Part shown: piece after piece, positions 8,495 through 16,856 of the stretch
Layout of the letters: each line of letters starts with the position of its first letter
How positions within the stretch are numbered: position 1 is the first letter of the stretch
Assembly (NCBI GenBank): GCA_963779485.1
Contig: CAVZYJ010000018.1
Coordinates: 186,001 to 250,000 of the forward strand
Source: CAVVJA01 sp963779485
GTDB lineage: Bacteria; Actinomycetota; Actinomycetes; Mycobacteriales; Jatrophihabitantaceae
Direction: 5' to 3'
Length of the DNA: 64,000 nt
Translations under genes and position numbers: made by a program
The notes under the pieces: generated by a model
Database searches by the model: none
Told to the model about the DNA's origin: nothing
Seen by the model: only the letters and a program-made list of their open reading frames with translations

Positions 8495-8520
8495 AATACT
8501 TAGTCCAATGACTAAGTATT
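8495..8520. promoter_or_regulatory. Perfect inverted repeat over the ArsR start codon (putative operator)
   Basis: AATACTTAGTC (8495-8505) and GACTAAGTATT (8510-8520) are exact reverse complements, 11 bp per arm with a CAAT spacer. The site is AT-rich in GC-rich DNA. The ArsR ATG (8508-8510) lies in the spacer and right arm. This is where an autorepressing winged-helix dimer would bind, blocking transcription initiation or early elongation. No clear ribosome site precedes the ATG, so a leaderless transcript is possible. Confidence 0.75.
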
Positions 8521-8864
8521 GGGGGCTCGACCTGATGTTTCGTGCGCTGGGCGACGGCAGTCGTCGGGCGATGGTCGAGCGGCTGTCGCGCGGACCCGCG
8601 TCGGTCAGTGAGCTGGCGCGGCCGTTCGACATGGCTCTGCCCACGGTGGTCGAGCACCTGAACGTGCTCGAGAGGGCCGGCGTCATCAGCTCGACCAAGC
8701 TGGGCCGGGTCCGGACCTACCAACTCGTGCCGGACGGCCTCAACCCGGCAGCGGAGTGGATCAGCAGGCAACGGCTCCCAGCGCAACAGCGGCTGGACCG
8801 GCTCGGCCGGCTGCTCGAAAGCCCCCCGACAACCATCACCACGACCAAGGAGCCAGCACCGTGA
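8508..8864 (+). CDS. ArsR-family winged-helix transcriptional regulator
   Basis: A 118-residue regulator. The wHTH reads LMFRALGDGSRRAMVERL, then SVSELARPFDMALPTVVEHLNVLERAG and the wing ISSTKLGRVRTYQL. The metal-binding CxC motifs of arsenic and cadmium sensors are absent, so it belongs to the non-metal ArsR group that is paired with SRPBCC proteins. ATG 8508 lies inside a perfect palindrome, implying autoregulation. The stop overlaps the GTG of the SRPBCC gene (GTGA 8861-8864), which fixes the pair as an operon. Confidence 0.88.
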   Translation: MTKYWGLDLMFRALGDGSRRAMVERLSRGPASVSELARPFDMALPTVVEHLNVLERAGVISSTKLGRVRTYQLVPDGLNPAAEWISRQRLPAQQRLDRLGRLLESPPTTITTTKEPAP

Positions 8865-9334
8865 GCGAGTCCGCCGAATCTAGCCAGATCCATGCGACGT
8901 TCGTCCTCGAGCGTGAGTATGCCGCGGGGGTCGAGGCCGTGTGGCACGCCCTGTCCGATGCGCAGGCTCGCGAGCAATGGTTCGGTGCCGGTGCCGCATT
9001 CGACGTGCAGGCGAAGGCCCACGACTTCCGGGTCGGCGGCCACAGCACCGAGGAGGGGCAATGGCACGGCGGTCCGCGATCGACGTTTCACTCCACCTAC
9101 ACGGACATCGTCGCGTTGCGACGAGTCGTCTTCACCTACGACATGTGGGTCGACGGACGGCACCTGTCCACGTCGCTGACGACGATCGCGCTCGAACCGG
9201 TCGCCGAGGGCACCAGGCTCACCTACACCGAGCAGGGCGTCCACTTCGACGGGCTGGACAGCGTCGAGGGGCGTGAGGAAGGCAGCAACGGACTCCTCGA
9301 CGAGCTCGGCGCGTACCTCGACGCCCTGCTTTGA
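8861..9334 (+). CDS. SRPBCC/AHSA1-domain protein
   Basis: A 157-residue START-like helix-grip protein. The N-terminal strand FVLEREYAAGVEAVW, the helix DAQAREQWFG, the strands VFTYDMWVDG and TSLTTIALEPV, and the C-terminal long helix (LLDELGAYLDALL) are the AHSA1 order. GTG 8861 overlaps the ArsR stop. Members bind hydrophobic ligands. In ArsR-SRPBCC operons the SRPBCC gene is the regulated target and may sense or process the inducer; that last part is inference. Confidence 0.85.
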   Translation: MSESAESSQIHATFVLEREYAAGVEAVWHALSDAQAREQWFGAGAAFDVQAKAHDFRVGGHSTEEGQWHGGPRSTFHSTYTDIVALRRVVFTYDMWVDGRHLSTSLTTIALEPVAEGTRLTYTEQGVHFDGLDSVEGREEGSNGLLDELGAYLDALL

Positions 9335-9365
9335 CCTATCCGCATCCTTCGAAAGGAGAAACCTG

Positions 9366-10061
9366 ATGACGATCGTGACTGCGCAGATGTCGGTCTCCGT
9401 GGACGGCTGCTACGCCGGCCCCCGCTACGACGACGTGGGCACCTGGCTCGAGGGCCCCGAGGCCGCGGGCTTCTTCCGTGTCACGCGATGGGCCATCGAT
9501 GCCGAGGCGTGGCGGCAGCGCCTCGGCTTCACGGGCGGGCAGCGGACCGTCAACTCCGAGATCATCCAGGAGACATTCGACGCCGCAGGCGCGTATGTCA
9601 TGGGTCGTCGCATGGCCGACGGCGGTGAGATGCCGTGGGGCGACGACCCGCCGTTCCACGCCCCAGTGTTCGTGGTGACGCACCGTCCGAGGCCGATCTT
9701 GGAACGGCTCGGTGGAACTAGCTTCACCTACGTCACCGACGGCATCACAAGTGCGGTCGAGCAGGCCCGCGCCGCGGCGAACGGCAAAAATGTCGCCGTC
9801 AGTGGTGGCGGAACGCTGCTGCGCCAGGTGATCTCGCTCGGCCTGGTCGACGAATTCGATCTCCACATCGCGCCGGTGATCCTCGGGGACGGTCTGCGTC
9901 TGCTCAGCCCCGAAATCGGACTCAACGCGTTCGAGGGCATCGAGCTGACGGCAACCCGGGTCGTCGCGGCCGACGACGTCACACACATCCGCTACCGCGT
10001 CACCGGCCGGCGTCCCCTCCTCCTGGACAACCGTGGTCGCGACGACGTGATCCTGGCCTGA
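9366..10061 (+). CDS. RibD C-terminal/DHFR-fold reductase
   Basis: A 231-residue protein of the dihydrofolate-reductase-like RibD_C family. It starts with TIVTAQMSVSVDGCYAGP, contains YVMGRRMADGG and FVVTHRPRP, and has the nucleotide-binding VAVSGGGTLLRQVISLGLVD and IAPVILGDGLRLL. AAAGGAG lies 7 nt before ATG 9366. These proteins bind NADPH and are very common singly in actinobacteria; most are not riboflavin enzymes and have no assigned substrate. It follows the ArsR/SRPBCC pair by 31 nt and may share its transcript. Confidence 0.85.
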   Translation: MTIVTAQMSVSVDGCYAGPRYDDVGTWLEGPEAAGFFRVTRWAIDAEAWRQRLGFTGGQRTVNSEIIQETFDAAGAYVMGRRMADGGEMPWGDDPPFHAPVFVVTHRPRPILERLGGTSFTYVTDGITSAVEQARAAANGKNVAVSGGGTLLRQVISLGLVDEFDLHIAPVILGDGLRLLSPEIGLNAFEGIELTATRVVAADDVTHIRYRVTGRRPLLLDNRGRDDVILA

Positions 10062-10246
10062 GCAGCCGCGCGAAGCTGGATGGCCCGGCTCTGTTGCGTT
10101 GAGGGTGCCCGGCGAGCGGGCCGAGCGCTCTGCGGCTGTCACGCTGGGGCGCATGGGGGTGTGGCAGTTCCTGGCCCGTCGGGTCATCCGGAGTGGTGGC
10201 ACGATCCGGAGGGAGGCACACATCGCCGATCGAAGGAGCCATCCTG

Positions 10247-11116
10247 ATGGAACGACGCAGGCTCGGCCGACTGGGACACGACAGTTCGGTGCTGATCTAC
10301 GGGGCGGCGGCCCTGTCGGAGATCGATCAGGACGCTGCTGATCGATCGGTGCAGCAGGCGCTCGAGGCCGGCATCAACCACTTTGACGTGGCGGCCAGCT
10401 ACGGCGATGCGGAACCTCGGCTGGGTCCGTGGATGAGCCGCATTCGCGATCAGATCTTCCTTGCCACGAAGGTGGAGGAACGCGCGGCCGACCGCGCGTG
10501 GGCGTCGATCAACAACTCGCTGGAACGGTTGCGGATCGACCGGGTCGACCTGTTGCAGCTGCATTCGGTCGGTGATCTGCCAACGCTCGAGTCCGTGATG
10601 CGTTCTGGTGGGGCCCTTGAGGCCGCGGTCCGGGCGATGGACGAGGGCATGGTCGGCGCGATTGGCATCACCGGCCACGGTCGTGCGGCGGCCGCCACCC
10701 ACCTGGAAGGTTTACGCCGCTATCCGTTCGCGACCGTGCTGACGCCGCTCAATCCGGTGCTTTGGCGGGAGGACGAGTTCCGCCTCGCCTATGGCGCGCT
10801 CGTGGACGAGGTGCGCCGTCAGGACGTCGGGCTGATGACTATCAAGACCGTGGCTCGTCGTAACTGGCCTCATCCACAGGGTGAGCACCGCTATGCAACC
10901 TGGTACGAGCCCTTGGATGAAACCGAGCACATCCGCGCCGCGGTGTCGTGGGTGCTGTCACACGATGAGATCACCGGACTGGCGACAGCGGGTGACGTCC
11001 GGCTGCTCGGCATGATCATCGCGGCGGAACGCGATCGCCTGGACACCACCGCCGCGGAGGAAGCGCTGCGCGACGACGCGGAGTATGCCTCGCCGTTCCT
11101 CGCCATGCCGTTCTGA
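10247..11116 (+). CDS. Aldo/keto reductase
   Basis: A 289-residue (beta/alpha)8 aldo/keto reductase. The catalytic tetrad is visible: D and Y in FDVAASYGDAE, K in ATKVEE and H in LLQLHSVGD. ATG 10247 has AAGGAG 8 nt upstream. The protein is cytosolic and NADPH-dependent in the family. It has the C-terminal domain common to YajO/Tas-like proteins (VSWVLSHDEITGLATAGDV). The substrate is unknown. Confidence 0.87.
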   Translation: MERRRLGRLGHDSSVLIYGAAALSEIDQDAADRSVQQALEAGINHFDVAASYGDAEPRLGPWMSRIRDQIFLATKVEERAADRAWASINNSLERLRIDRVDLLQLHSVGDLPTLESVMRSGGALEAAVRAMDEGMVGAIGITGHGRAAAATHLEGLRRYPFATVLTPLNPVLWREDEFRLAYGALVDEVRRQDVGLMTIKTVARRNWPHPQGEHRYATWYEPLDETEHIRAAVSWVLSHDEITGLATAGDVRLLGMIIAAERDRLDTTAAEEALRDDAEYASPFLAMPF

Positions 11117-11244
11117 GTCGTCGACCAGTATCGACCCGACCTCACCGGTTGCGGACGGCGTCACGGCACGTCTGAGGCGTTCTGGTCACTGTGCCAGGAG
11201 CCGGCCCGGGCAACAGCGTGAAGAGCTGTGAAAGTGTGGCCAAC

Positions 11245-11826
11245 GTGTCCTTCGCCCCCCTGCCCGTCACCGCCGCCTGGCAGCACCACCAGGCCCGCTC
11301 CGGCTTTGAGGTCGTGTACTTCGGGCCGACCGCCGGGGGCTATCACGTCCAAGGCGCTACGGCGGCGATCGAGGACGGGACGAGCTGGGTGGTCAACTAC
11401 GAGATCGACCTGGATGCCTCGTGGCACACCCGAGGCGCCCGCATCGCAGGCCGGTCAACCGGCGGGCCGCGCCGAACGCAGCTGGAGGCCGACGGCATGG
11501 GCAGTTGGCGGATCAACGGCAAGCCTGCACCACACCTGGGCGGCTGTCTCGACGTCGACCTGGAATCTTCGGCGATGACCAACACGCTTCCCGTGCACCG
11601 GATTGATCTCGACGTCGGGGAGAAAGCAGCCGCACCGGCTGCCTACGTGCGCGCTGTCGGCCTCGCAGCCGAACGGCTAGAGCAGACCTACGAACGGATC
11701 GCCGACGACGCGGGCCGCCAGCGCTACCTCTACGCCGCTCCGCTCTTCGGCTTCACCTGCCGACTGGTCTACGACCACACCGGCCTGGTTCTCGACTACC
11801 CCGGAATCGCCGTCCGAGCCGGTTAA
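11245..11826 (+). CDS. Putative glycolipid-binding protein (DUF1089-like)
   Basis: A 193-residue protein from GTG 11245. It begins SFAPLPVTAAWQHH, followed by GFEVVYFGPTAGGYHV, WVVNYEIDLDASW and DGMGSWRING, and ends FGFTCRLVYDHTGLVLDYPG. This is the pattern of the putative glycolipid-binding domain (PF06475). Upstream in-frame starts at 11191 and 11236 are possible, but the chosen start gives the family length. There is no signal peptide, so it is predicted cytosolic despite the name. Function is unproven. Confidence 0.75.
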   Translation: MSFAPLPVTAAWQHHQARSGFEVVYFGPTAGGYHVQGATAAIEDGTSWVVNYEIDLDASWHTRGARIAGRSTGGPRRTQLEADGMGSWRINGKPAPHLGGCLDVDLESSAMTNTLPVHRIDLDVGEKAAAPAAYVRAVGLAAERLEQTYERIADDAGRQRYLYAAPLFGFTCRLVYDHTGLVLDYPGIAVRAG

Positions 11827-11907
11827 ACGGGCACGCAGAACAATACGAAGGGGTGTCGACGCCTGTGCCGATAGGGCGGCCGGTCACGAGGAGATGCCGC
11901 AATCGTC

Positions 11908-12300
11908 TTAGTGGCGGCTGACCGTTTCGACGCTCATGTGCAGGATCACGCGGTCTGCCGAATCGGGCGGCGGCTGCTGATCTGGGTTGCCGTAGCGGCG
12001 GCCAAGGTGCACGTAGAACTCGCCCGTCGTATCCGGCTCAACCTTCACCAGCTCGCCGCGCAACTCGATGTAGCGCATCGGGTCGTCCGGATCGATGATG
12101 AGCGCGCTCATCGACGGGTTGTGCTGCAGATTACGGAACTTCGCGCGGTAGGTGGTGTGCGTGAACGTGACCTGCTTACCGGTGAAGTCGAACCACATCG
12201 GGTTGACCTGCACCGTGTTGTCGGGACGGACGGTCCCGAGCGCGGCGAACAACGGTCGGTCGAGCAGGTCGCGCAGATCTTCCGGGATCGAGGCAGTCAC
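11908..12300 (-). CDS. PPOX-class F420-dependent oxidoreductase
   Basis: A 130-residue split-barrel flavin/deazaflavin protein. The N-terminal helix IPEDLRDLLDRPLFAALGTV, then VNPMWFDFTGKQVTFTHT, AKFRNLQHNPSMSALIID and YIELRGELV are the hallmarks of actinobacterial PPOX-class F420-binding proteins. GTG 12300 is selected because the domain begins there; the longer open frame upstream is antisense to the DinB gene and not real. It probably reduces small electrophiles using F420H2. Confidence 0.82.
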   Translation of the reverse strand: MTASIPEDLRDLLDRPLFAALGTVRPDNTVQVNPMWFDFTGKQVTFTHTTYRAKFRNLQHNPSMSALIIDPDDPMRYIELRGELVKVEPDTTGEFYVHLGRRYGNPDQQPPPDSADRVILHMSVETVSRH

Positions 12301-12495
12301 CTCATCGACAACCTGAGCGGCGGGCGAGGAATTCCGCCGCGCGCCCGTGCGGGAGGGGGGTCGACCGCAGATGTGCTGGCCAGAGACCAAGATCTGAGGC
12401 CGCTCAGAATGGGGAAGGTCTTCGAGCGTGGTGGTCAGACGTGCTTTCAGCAAGCGCGGTGACACCTGTCGGTGGCCGGCGCGAGACTGGTAGGC

Positions 12496-13086
12496 ATGGT
12501 CGATATGGGAGACCCGAAGACCGTGCTGCACCACTATCTCCAGGAGGCTCGAAACGCCCTGATCTGGAAGCTCGACGGGCTGGACGAATGCGACGCCAGA
12601 TTGCCCCGCACTCCGACCGGCAACAACCTGCTGGGGGTGGTCAAGCACTGCCTCAATGTCGAGGTTGGCTACTTCGGGCCCACCTTCGGACGCGAGTTCC
12701 CGGCGCCGGAGGAGCTGGTCTCGATGGGGACTTACGAGCAGGACCCCCAGGCAGACTGGTACGCAGGAGAGGACGAGACCAAGGACGGGCTGGTCGACCT
12801 CTACCGTCGGGTCTGGACTTTCGCGGACCAGACGATCGAGGGGCTGCCGCTGGACGCGCCGGGGCGGGTGCCGTGGTGGCGGACTGGCCGGCAGGACGTG
12901 ACCCTGCAGCGGATCATCGTGCACGTGACCTATGACCTTGCCCGCCACGCGGGTCAGGCCGACATCATGCGCGAGCAGCACGACAAGGCGATCGGCTGGC
13001 AGCCGGAGAAAACCAACCTCCCCGACGGCTACGACTGGGCGGCGTACGTCGCCAAGCTGACCGACCTCGCCGACCGGTTCAGGTAG
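12496..13086 (+). CDS. DinB-family (DUF664) four-helix protein
   Basis: A 196-residue DinB-like protein. The helix LHHYLQEARNALIWKLDGL, LLGVVKHCLNVEVGYFG with the first His ligand, and RIIVHVTYDLARHAGQADIMRE with two further His residues form the usual three-His metal site. In actinobacteria this fold includes mycothiol-dependent transferases, so a thiol-S-transferase role is possible. ATG 12496 is preferred; GTG 12472 would add 8 residues. Confidence 0.82.
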   Translation: MVDMGDPKTVLHHYLQEARNALIWKLDGLDECDARLPRTPTGNNLLGVVKHCLNVEVGYFGPTFGREFPAPEELVSMGTYEQDPQADWYAGEDETKDGLVDLYRRVWTFADQTIEGLPLDAPGRVPWWRTGRQDVTLQRIIVHVTYDLARHAGQADIMREQHDKAIGWQPEKTNLPDGYDWAAYVAKLTDLADRFR

Positions 13087-13360
13087 CCTTTAGGCCGCTC
13101 GGCCACGCGGCGAGCCGCAGCCGAGACCGCCTCGTGCGTGTGACGGCCGGTCATCGCCGCTAGTAACAGAAGTACTTGAGCAGCGGTGCCAGCCATCTCC
13201 TGGGCATCGTCGTGGTTGGCATCGCCGGCGACTAGATCTGGGATATCACCCGTTTCGGGGCGGCGATCGCCTGGTACTTCGGCGTGTCGCGCATGCTTAA
13301 CGGCCTCAGCGTCCGGGGCGTGCGGGGTTTACGCTTTCACCGGTGAGTTCTGGGACCGTG

Positions 13361-14521
13361 ATGCACATCGAGCCGATGTCGATCTCGATCGATGAGGACC
13401 TGCTGTCGGATCTGCGATCGCGGATCCGCGCCACCCGCTGGCCGGACGCTGCACCGGGCGAGGCATGGCGTCAGGGCACTGACCTGGCCTATCTGAAAGG
13501 GCTGCTCGACTACTGGGCAGGCCAGTTCGACTGGCGTGCGCAGGAGCGCCGGCTGAACGAATTCCACCACTTCCGCGCCGACGTCGACGGTTCGCGGGTC
13601 CACTTCGTGCACGAAAGGGCTCGCCGCCCGGGCGGTATCCCGTTGATCCTGACGCATGGCTGGCCCAGCTCATTCGCCGAGTTCCTGCCGCTCGTTCCGC
13701 TGCTGACTGACCCGCAGGGCCACGGCATCGACGGGCCGGCGTTCGACGTCGTGATCCCGTCCCTGCCCGGCTACGGGTTCTCCGAACGACCGGTCCGCAC
13801 CGGAGTGACGACCCGGTCGACGGCACGCCGATGGCACGCGCTAATGCGTGGGCTCGGCTACGAGAGGTACGGCGCCCAGGGCGCCGATTTCGGTGCCGGC
13901 GTCACCACCTATATGGCCCTGGATCACCCCGAACCGATGCTCGGCATTCATCTGAGCACTCCGGAGGTGCCGCCGTACACCGGTCCGGGATCATGGCAGC
14001 TGTCGGCGGATGAGCGCCGGTTCGTCGATGAGAATCAGCAGTGGTCTGACGTGGAGCGTGGCTACAGCGCGATCCAGTCGACCAAGCCGCAGACCCTCGG
14101 GTACGGACTCAACGACTCGCCCGCCGGCCTGGCCGCCTGGATCGTCGAGAAGTGGCGATCCTGGTCCGACAGCAGCGGCGACGTCGACGCGCATCTCTCG
14201 CGCGACTTCCTGCTCACCGTGATCACGCTGTACTGGGCGACGCAGACGATCACGTCATCCATGCGCGACTATGTCGACAACCGCTGGTCCGGCGTGCCGA
14301 TCGGTCCGGGCGACTTCGTCACGGTGCCGACCGCCGTCGCGAATTTCGCGAATCATTTCCTCGCCGAGGGTGAGCCGCCACGGGAGTGGTTCGAGCGCCT
14401 GTACAACGTCCGGCAGTGGACCTCGATGCGCCGCGGCGGGCATTTCGCTGCGGCCGAAGAACCCGAACTCCTCGCCCGCGACATCGCAATGTTCTTTGCC
14501 AACATGTCGAATGGCGGATGA
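13361..14521 (+). CDS. Epoxide hydrolase (EHN-domain alpha/beta hydrolase)
   Basis: A 386-residue protein with the epoxide hydrolase N-terminal domain (residues about 5-105: DLLSDLRSRIRATRWPD, LLDYWAGQFDWR), then an alpha/beta hydrolase core. The oxyanion loop is HGWP, the nucleophile Asp is in GADFGAG (usually GGDWG), and the catalytic His is in RRGGHFAAAEEP. It should hydrolyse epoxides to diols in the cytosol. The start is uncertain among GTG 13343, ATG 13361 and ATG 13376; none has a strong ribosome site. Confidence 0.85.
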   Translation: MHIEPMSISIDEDLLSDLRSRIRATRWPDAAPGEAWRQGTDLAYLKGLLDYWAGQFDWRAQERRLNEFHHFRADVDGSRVHFVHERARRPGGIPLILTHGWPSSFAEFLPLVPLLTDPQGHGIDGPAFDVVIPSLPGYGFSERPVRTGVTTRSTARRWHALMRGLGYERYGAQGADFGAGVTTYMALDHPEPMLGIHLSTPEVPPYTGPGSWQLSADERRFVDENQQWSDVERGYSAIQSTKPQTLGYGLNDSPAGLAAWIVEKWRSWSDSSGDVDAHLSRDFLLTVITLYWATQTITSSMRDYVDNRWSGVPIGPGDFVTVPTAVANFANHFLAEGEPPREWFERLYNVRQWTSMRRGGHFAAAEEPELLARDIAMFFANMSNGG

Positions 14522-14828
14522 CCGGCTCGACGTCGTGGTCACCGGAATTCTGCCGGGTGTCGACCGGGTGAGACGCTCGCGCGGTAATCTGCTGTGTCGA
14601 TCGGCACGTTTTCGGTGCCCTGTCCGCCCACGATGCGTCGGGCCGTTTCGATCCCGTCCAGCATCGGCATCGTTGCGTCTGCGCGCCTGGGGACAGCCGT
14701 TTCCCTTGAGGCCGTAGGCGGCTGTCGGTCGCGCCAGGTTACCCGGCGCTGCGTCGAGGCGTGTGGCCTGCTGGCCCGCTTCGGTCCAGGTTCCGGGAAA
14801 GCCTCGTGTCTCGGCGCGGCTACCGGGA
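14522..14828. other. Intergenic region without visible gene
   Basis: This gap separates the converging epoxide hydrolase and sigma-factor genes. Short plus-strand frames are open but have no start signal or known motif. I see no convincing hairpin plus T-run terminator. Confidence 0.4.
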
Positions 14829-15698
14829 TCAGGACTGGATACTGAGGTGCTGCAGCTTGGCTGCGTCGACGATCAGGTCCAGCGCGGCAATCCGCCCGTT
14901 GACGACGGTGAACCCGAGCACCGAGATCGGTTCGTCCCGACTACCGAACAGCGCCCCCGCGCTGCCGTTGACCAGGACGGGGTTGGCGAACGAGATGAAC
15001 CGCGGCGCAGTGGCGAGGACGTGCCGCGCGACGGATTCCGCTCCGACTAGGGCCTTCTGCGCCAGGTCCGGTCCAAGGTCGAAGCGCAGCACGACATCGG
15101 GGGCGAGCAGATCCACCAACGCGTCGAAGTCCCCGTTGCGGGCTGCGCTGAGGAACGCGTGGACGACGCGGCGCTGCCGGGCGACGTCACGATCCGGTTG
15201 CGGAGCAGCCTGCACCCGGCGCCGGGCACGGCTCGCCAACTGCCGGACAGATTCGGTGCTGCGCTCCATGATCTGGCCGATCTCCTCGAACCGCAGCGCG
15301 AAGATGTCGTGAAGCACGAACGCGAGTCGCTCGGACGGGCTCAGGCTCTCCAGCACGACCAGCAGTGCCAGACCGATCGAGTCGGCGAGTTCTGCCTGGT
15401 GCTCGGGCCCATCTTCGACGGGTTCCTGCACGAGCGGCTCGGGCAGCCAGATACCGGCGTAGTCCTCACGACGCGACTTGCGTGCGCGCAGCTTGTCAAG
15501 GCAGATCCGCCCGACAACCGTGGTCAGCCAGGTCCGCAGGTCGTCGATGGCGCCGGCGTCGCTGCGGTCGAGCCGCAACCATGCCTCCTGGACCGCGTCC
15601 TCGGCCTCGGTGACCGAGCCGAGCATGCTGTAGGCGACAGACTGCATCCGCGGACGGGACAGCTCGAACTGTTCTGCCAGCATGCTCCGGTCGCTCAT
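14829..15698 (-). CDS. ECF41-type sigma factor with SnoaL-like C-terminal domain
   Basis: A 289-residue sigma factor. Region 2 (SVAYSMLGSVTEAEDAVQEA, then LRTWLTTVVGRICLDKLR) spans about 15-75. The linker has the ECF41 signature YAGIWLPEPL (80-89; family YVGxWLPEP). Region 4 (LSPSERLAFVLHDIF, then RSTESVRQLASRARRR) is about 118-165, and a SnoaL-like domain follows. In ECF41 proteins the C-terminal domain replaces an anti-sigma factor, using DGGGK and NPDKL motifs. Here the first reads DLGPD and the terminal one VDAAKL, so both are degenerate. Divergent from a DrrAB exporter. Confidence 0.85.
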   Translation of the reverse strand: MSDRSMLAEQFELSRPRMQSVAYSMLGSVTEAEDAVQEAWLRLDRSDAGAIDDLRTWLTTVVGRICLDKLRARKSRREDYAGIWLPEPLVQEPVEDGPEHQAELADSIGLALLVVLESLSPSERLAFVLHDIFALRFEEIGQIMERSTESVRQLASRARRRVQAAPQPDRDVARQRRVVHAFLSAARNGDFDALVDLLAPDVVLRFDLGPDLAQKALVGAESVARHVLATAPRFISFANPVLVNGSAGALFGSRDEPISVLGFTVVNGRIAALDLIVDAAKLQHLSIQS

Positions 15699-15748
15699 CG
15701 ATTGCCTCCTCTACTGAGTAGGACGGTTCGAACGCCGCGAACGTGACC

Positions 15749-15777
15749 TGTCATTTCGCCGGCGGCTGCGCTTCGTC
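15749..15777 (+). promoter_or_regulatory. Candidate ECF-type promoter for the DrrAB operon
   Basis: TGTCATT (15749-15755) and CGTC (15774-15777), 18 nt apart, resemble the TGTCAcA / CGTC elements reported for ECF41 promoters, though the spacer seems a little long. It points at the exporter gene starting at 15864 and lies in the divergent region with the sigma factor. This is pattern matching only. Confidence 0.3.
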
Positions 15778-15863
15778 ACGTTCCGCTGCCCGCATCCGTC
15801 CTTAGTCATGTACGGCGAATCCGTCGTCGGCCCTGAATAGATACGTCCCGAGGAGCAGTTTTC

Positions 15864-16823
15864 ATGACCACACAGCTTGATTGGAACGCGACCGCCGTGG
15901 AGGCAATCGGTCTGGCGAAGACCTATCCCGGTGGCGTCGAGGCGGTGCGTGGCATCGACTTCGCAGTCGCCACCGGAGAGGTATTCGGTCTGCTCGGGCC
16001 GAACGGCGCCGGGAAGTCCACCACGATCGGCATGCTCACCACGACGATTGCGCCCACGGCCGGTACGGCGCTGCTGGCCGGGCATGACGTCGTTGCCGAT
16101 CCGATCGCGGCCCGGGCGGTGAGCAGCGTCGTCTTCCAGGAGGCCGTCGTCGATCGGGCGCTGACCGGACAGCGAAACCTCGAACTGCACGCGCGGCTAT
16201 GGGGCGTTGCGCCGGCGGTCGCTCGCAGCCGCATTGCCGACGTAACGGAGGCATTCGGCCTCGTGGACGTTCTCGCCCGGCCCGTCGACAGCTACAGCGG
16301 CGGACAACGGCGCCGCCTCGAGATCGCCCGGGCACTCGTCTCCGAGCCACAGGTGCTGTTTCTCGACGAGCCCACGGTCGGCTTGGACACCCGGATCCGC
16401 TACGAACTGCTAGACCTGATCGGCGGTTTGCGCAGTCGCACCGGGATGACGACTGTGCTCACGACGCATTACCTGGACGAGGCCGAGCGGCTCTGCGACC
16501 GGATCGCCATCGTGCACGAAGGTCGCATCGTCGCCCTCGACAAGCCACGCGCGCTGCTCGCCAGGCTCGGCGATGAGATCGTCGAGCTACGTGTCCAACG
16601 CGATCCCGACGGCGCGCTGGCCGCGATGCGGGTGCGCGGAATCGTCGACGGAAGCGCGTTTGCCGTCGGCGCAACCCTGACGCTGCCGATCACCCGGCAC
16701 TCGGCCCGCGACACCATCGCCGCCATCACCGACCTCGGCATCGAGCCGAACGCGCTGACCACGCGCAGGCCGACGCTCGACGACGTCTATCTGCAACTGA
16801 CCGGCAGCCGTCTCGCCGCCTGA
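15864..16823 (+). CDS. DrrA-type ABC transporter ATPase
   Basis: A 319-residue ATPase of the DrrA/daunorubicin-resistance class. Walker A is GPNGAGKST (45-53), the Q-loop FQEA, the signature YSGGQRRRLEIA, Walker B VLFLDEPTVGLD, and the switch TTHYLDEAERLCDR. The C-terminal 80 residues form the DrrA-type regulatory domain. The ribosome site GAGGAG lies 8 nt before ATG 15864. It pairs with the permease starting 33 nt downstream to export a hydrophobic compound. Confidence 0.92.
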   Translation: MTTQLDWNATAVEAIGLAKTYPGGVEAVRGIDFAVATGEVFGLLGPNGAGKSTTIGMLTTTIAPTAGTALLAGHDVVADPIAARAVSSVVFQEAVVDRALTGQRNLELHARLWGVAPAVARSRIADVTEAFGLVDVLARPVDSYSGGQRRRLEIARALVSEPQVLFLDEPTVGLDTRIRYELLDLIGGLRSRTGMTTVLTTHYLDEAERLCDRIAIVHEGRIVALDKPRALLARLGDEIVELRVQRDPDGALAAMRVRGIVDGSAFAVGATLTLPITRHSARDTIAAITDLGIEPNALTTRRPTLDDVYLQLTGSRLAA

Positions 16824-16856
16824 CCCAAAGCCGTCCAGCAATCGGAGGAACGTTTC

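Noticed and set aside
12301..12981. Upstream extension of the PPOX gene
   Set aside because: It is antisense to the well-supported DinB gene, and the PPOX domain starts only at about 12300.
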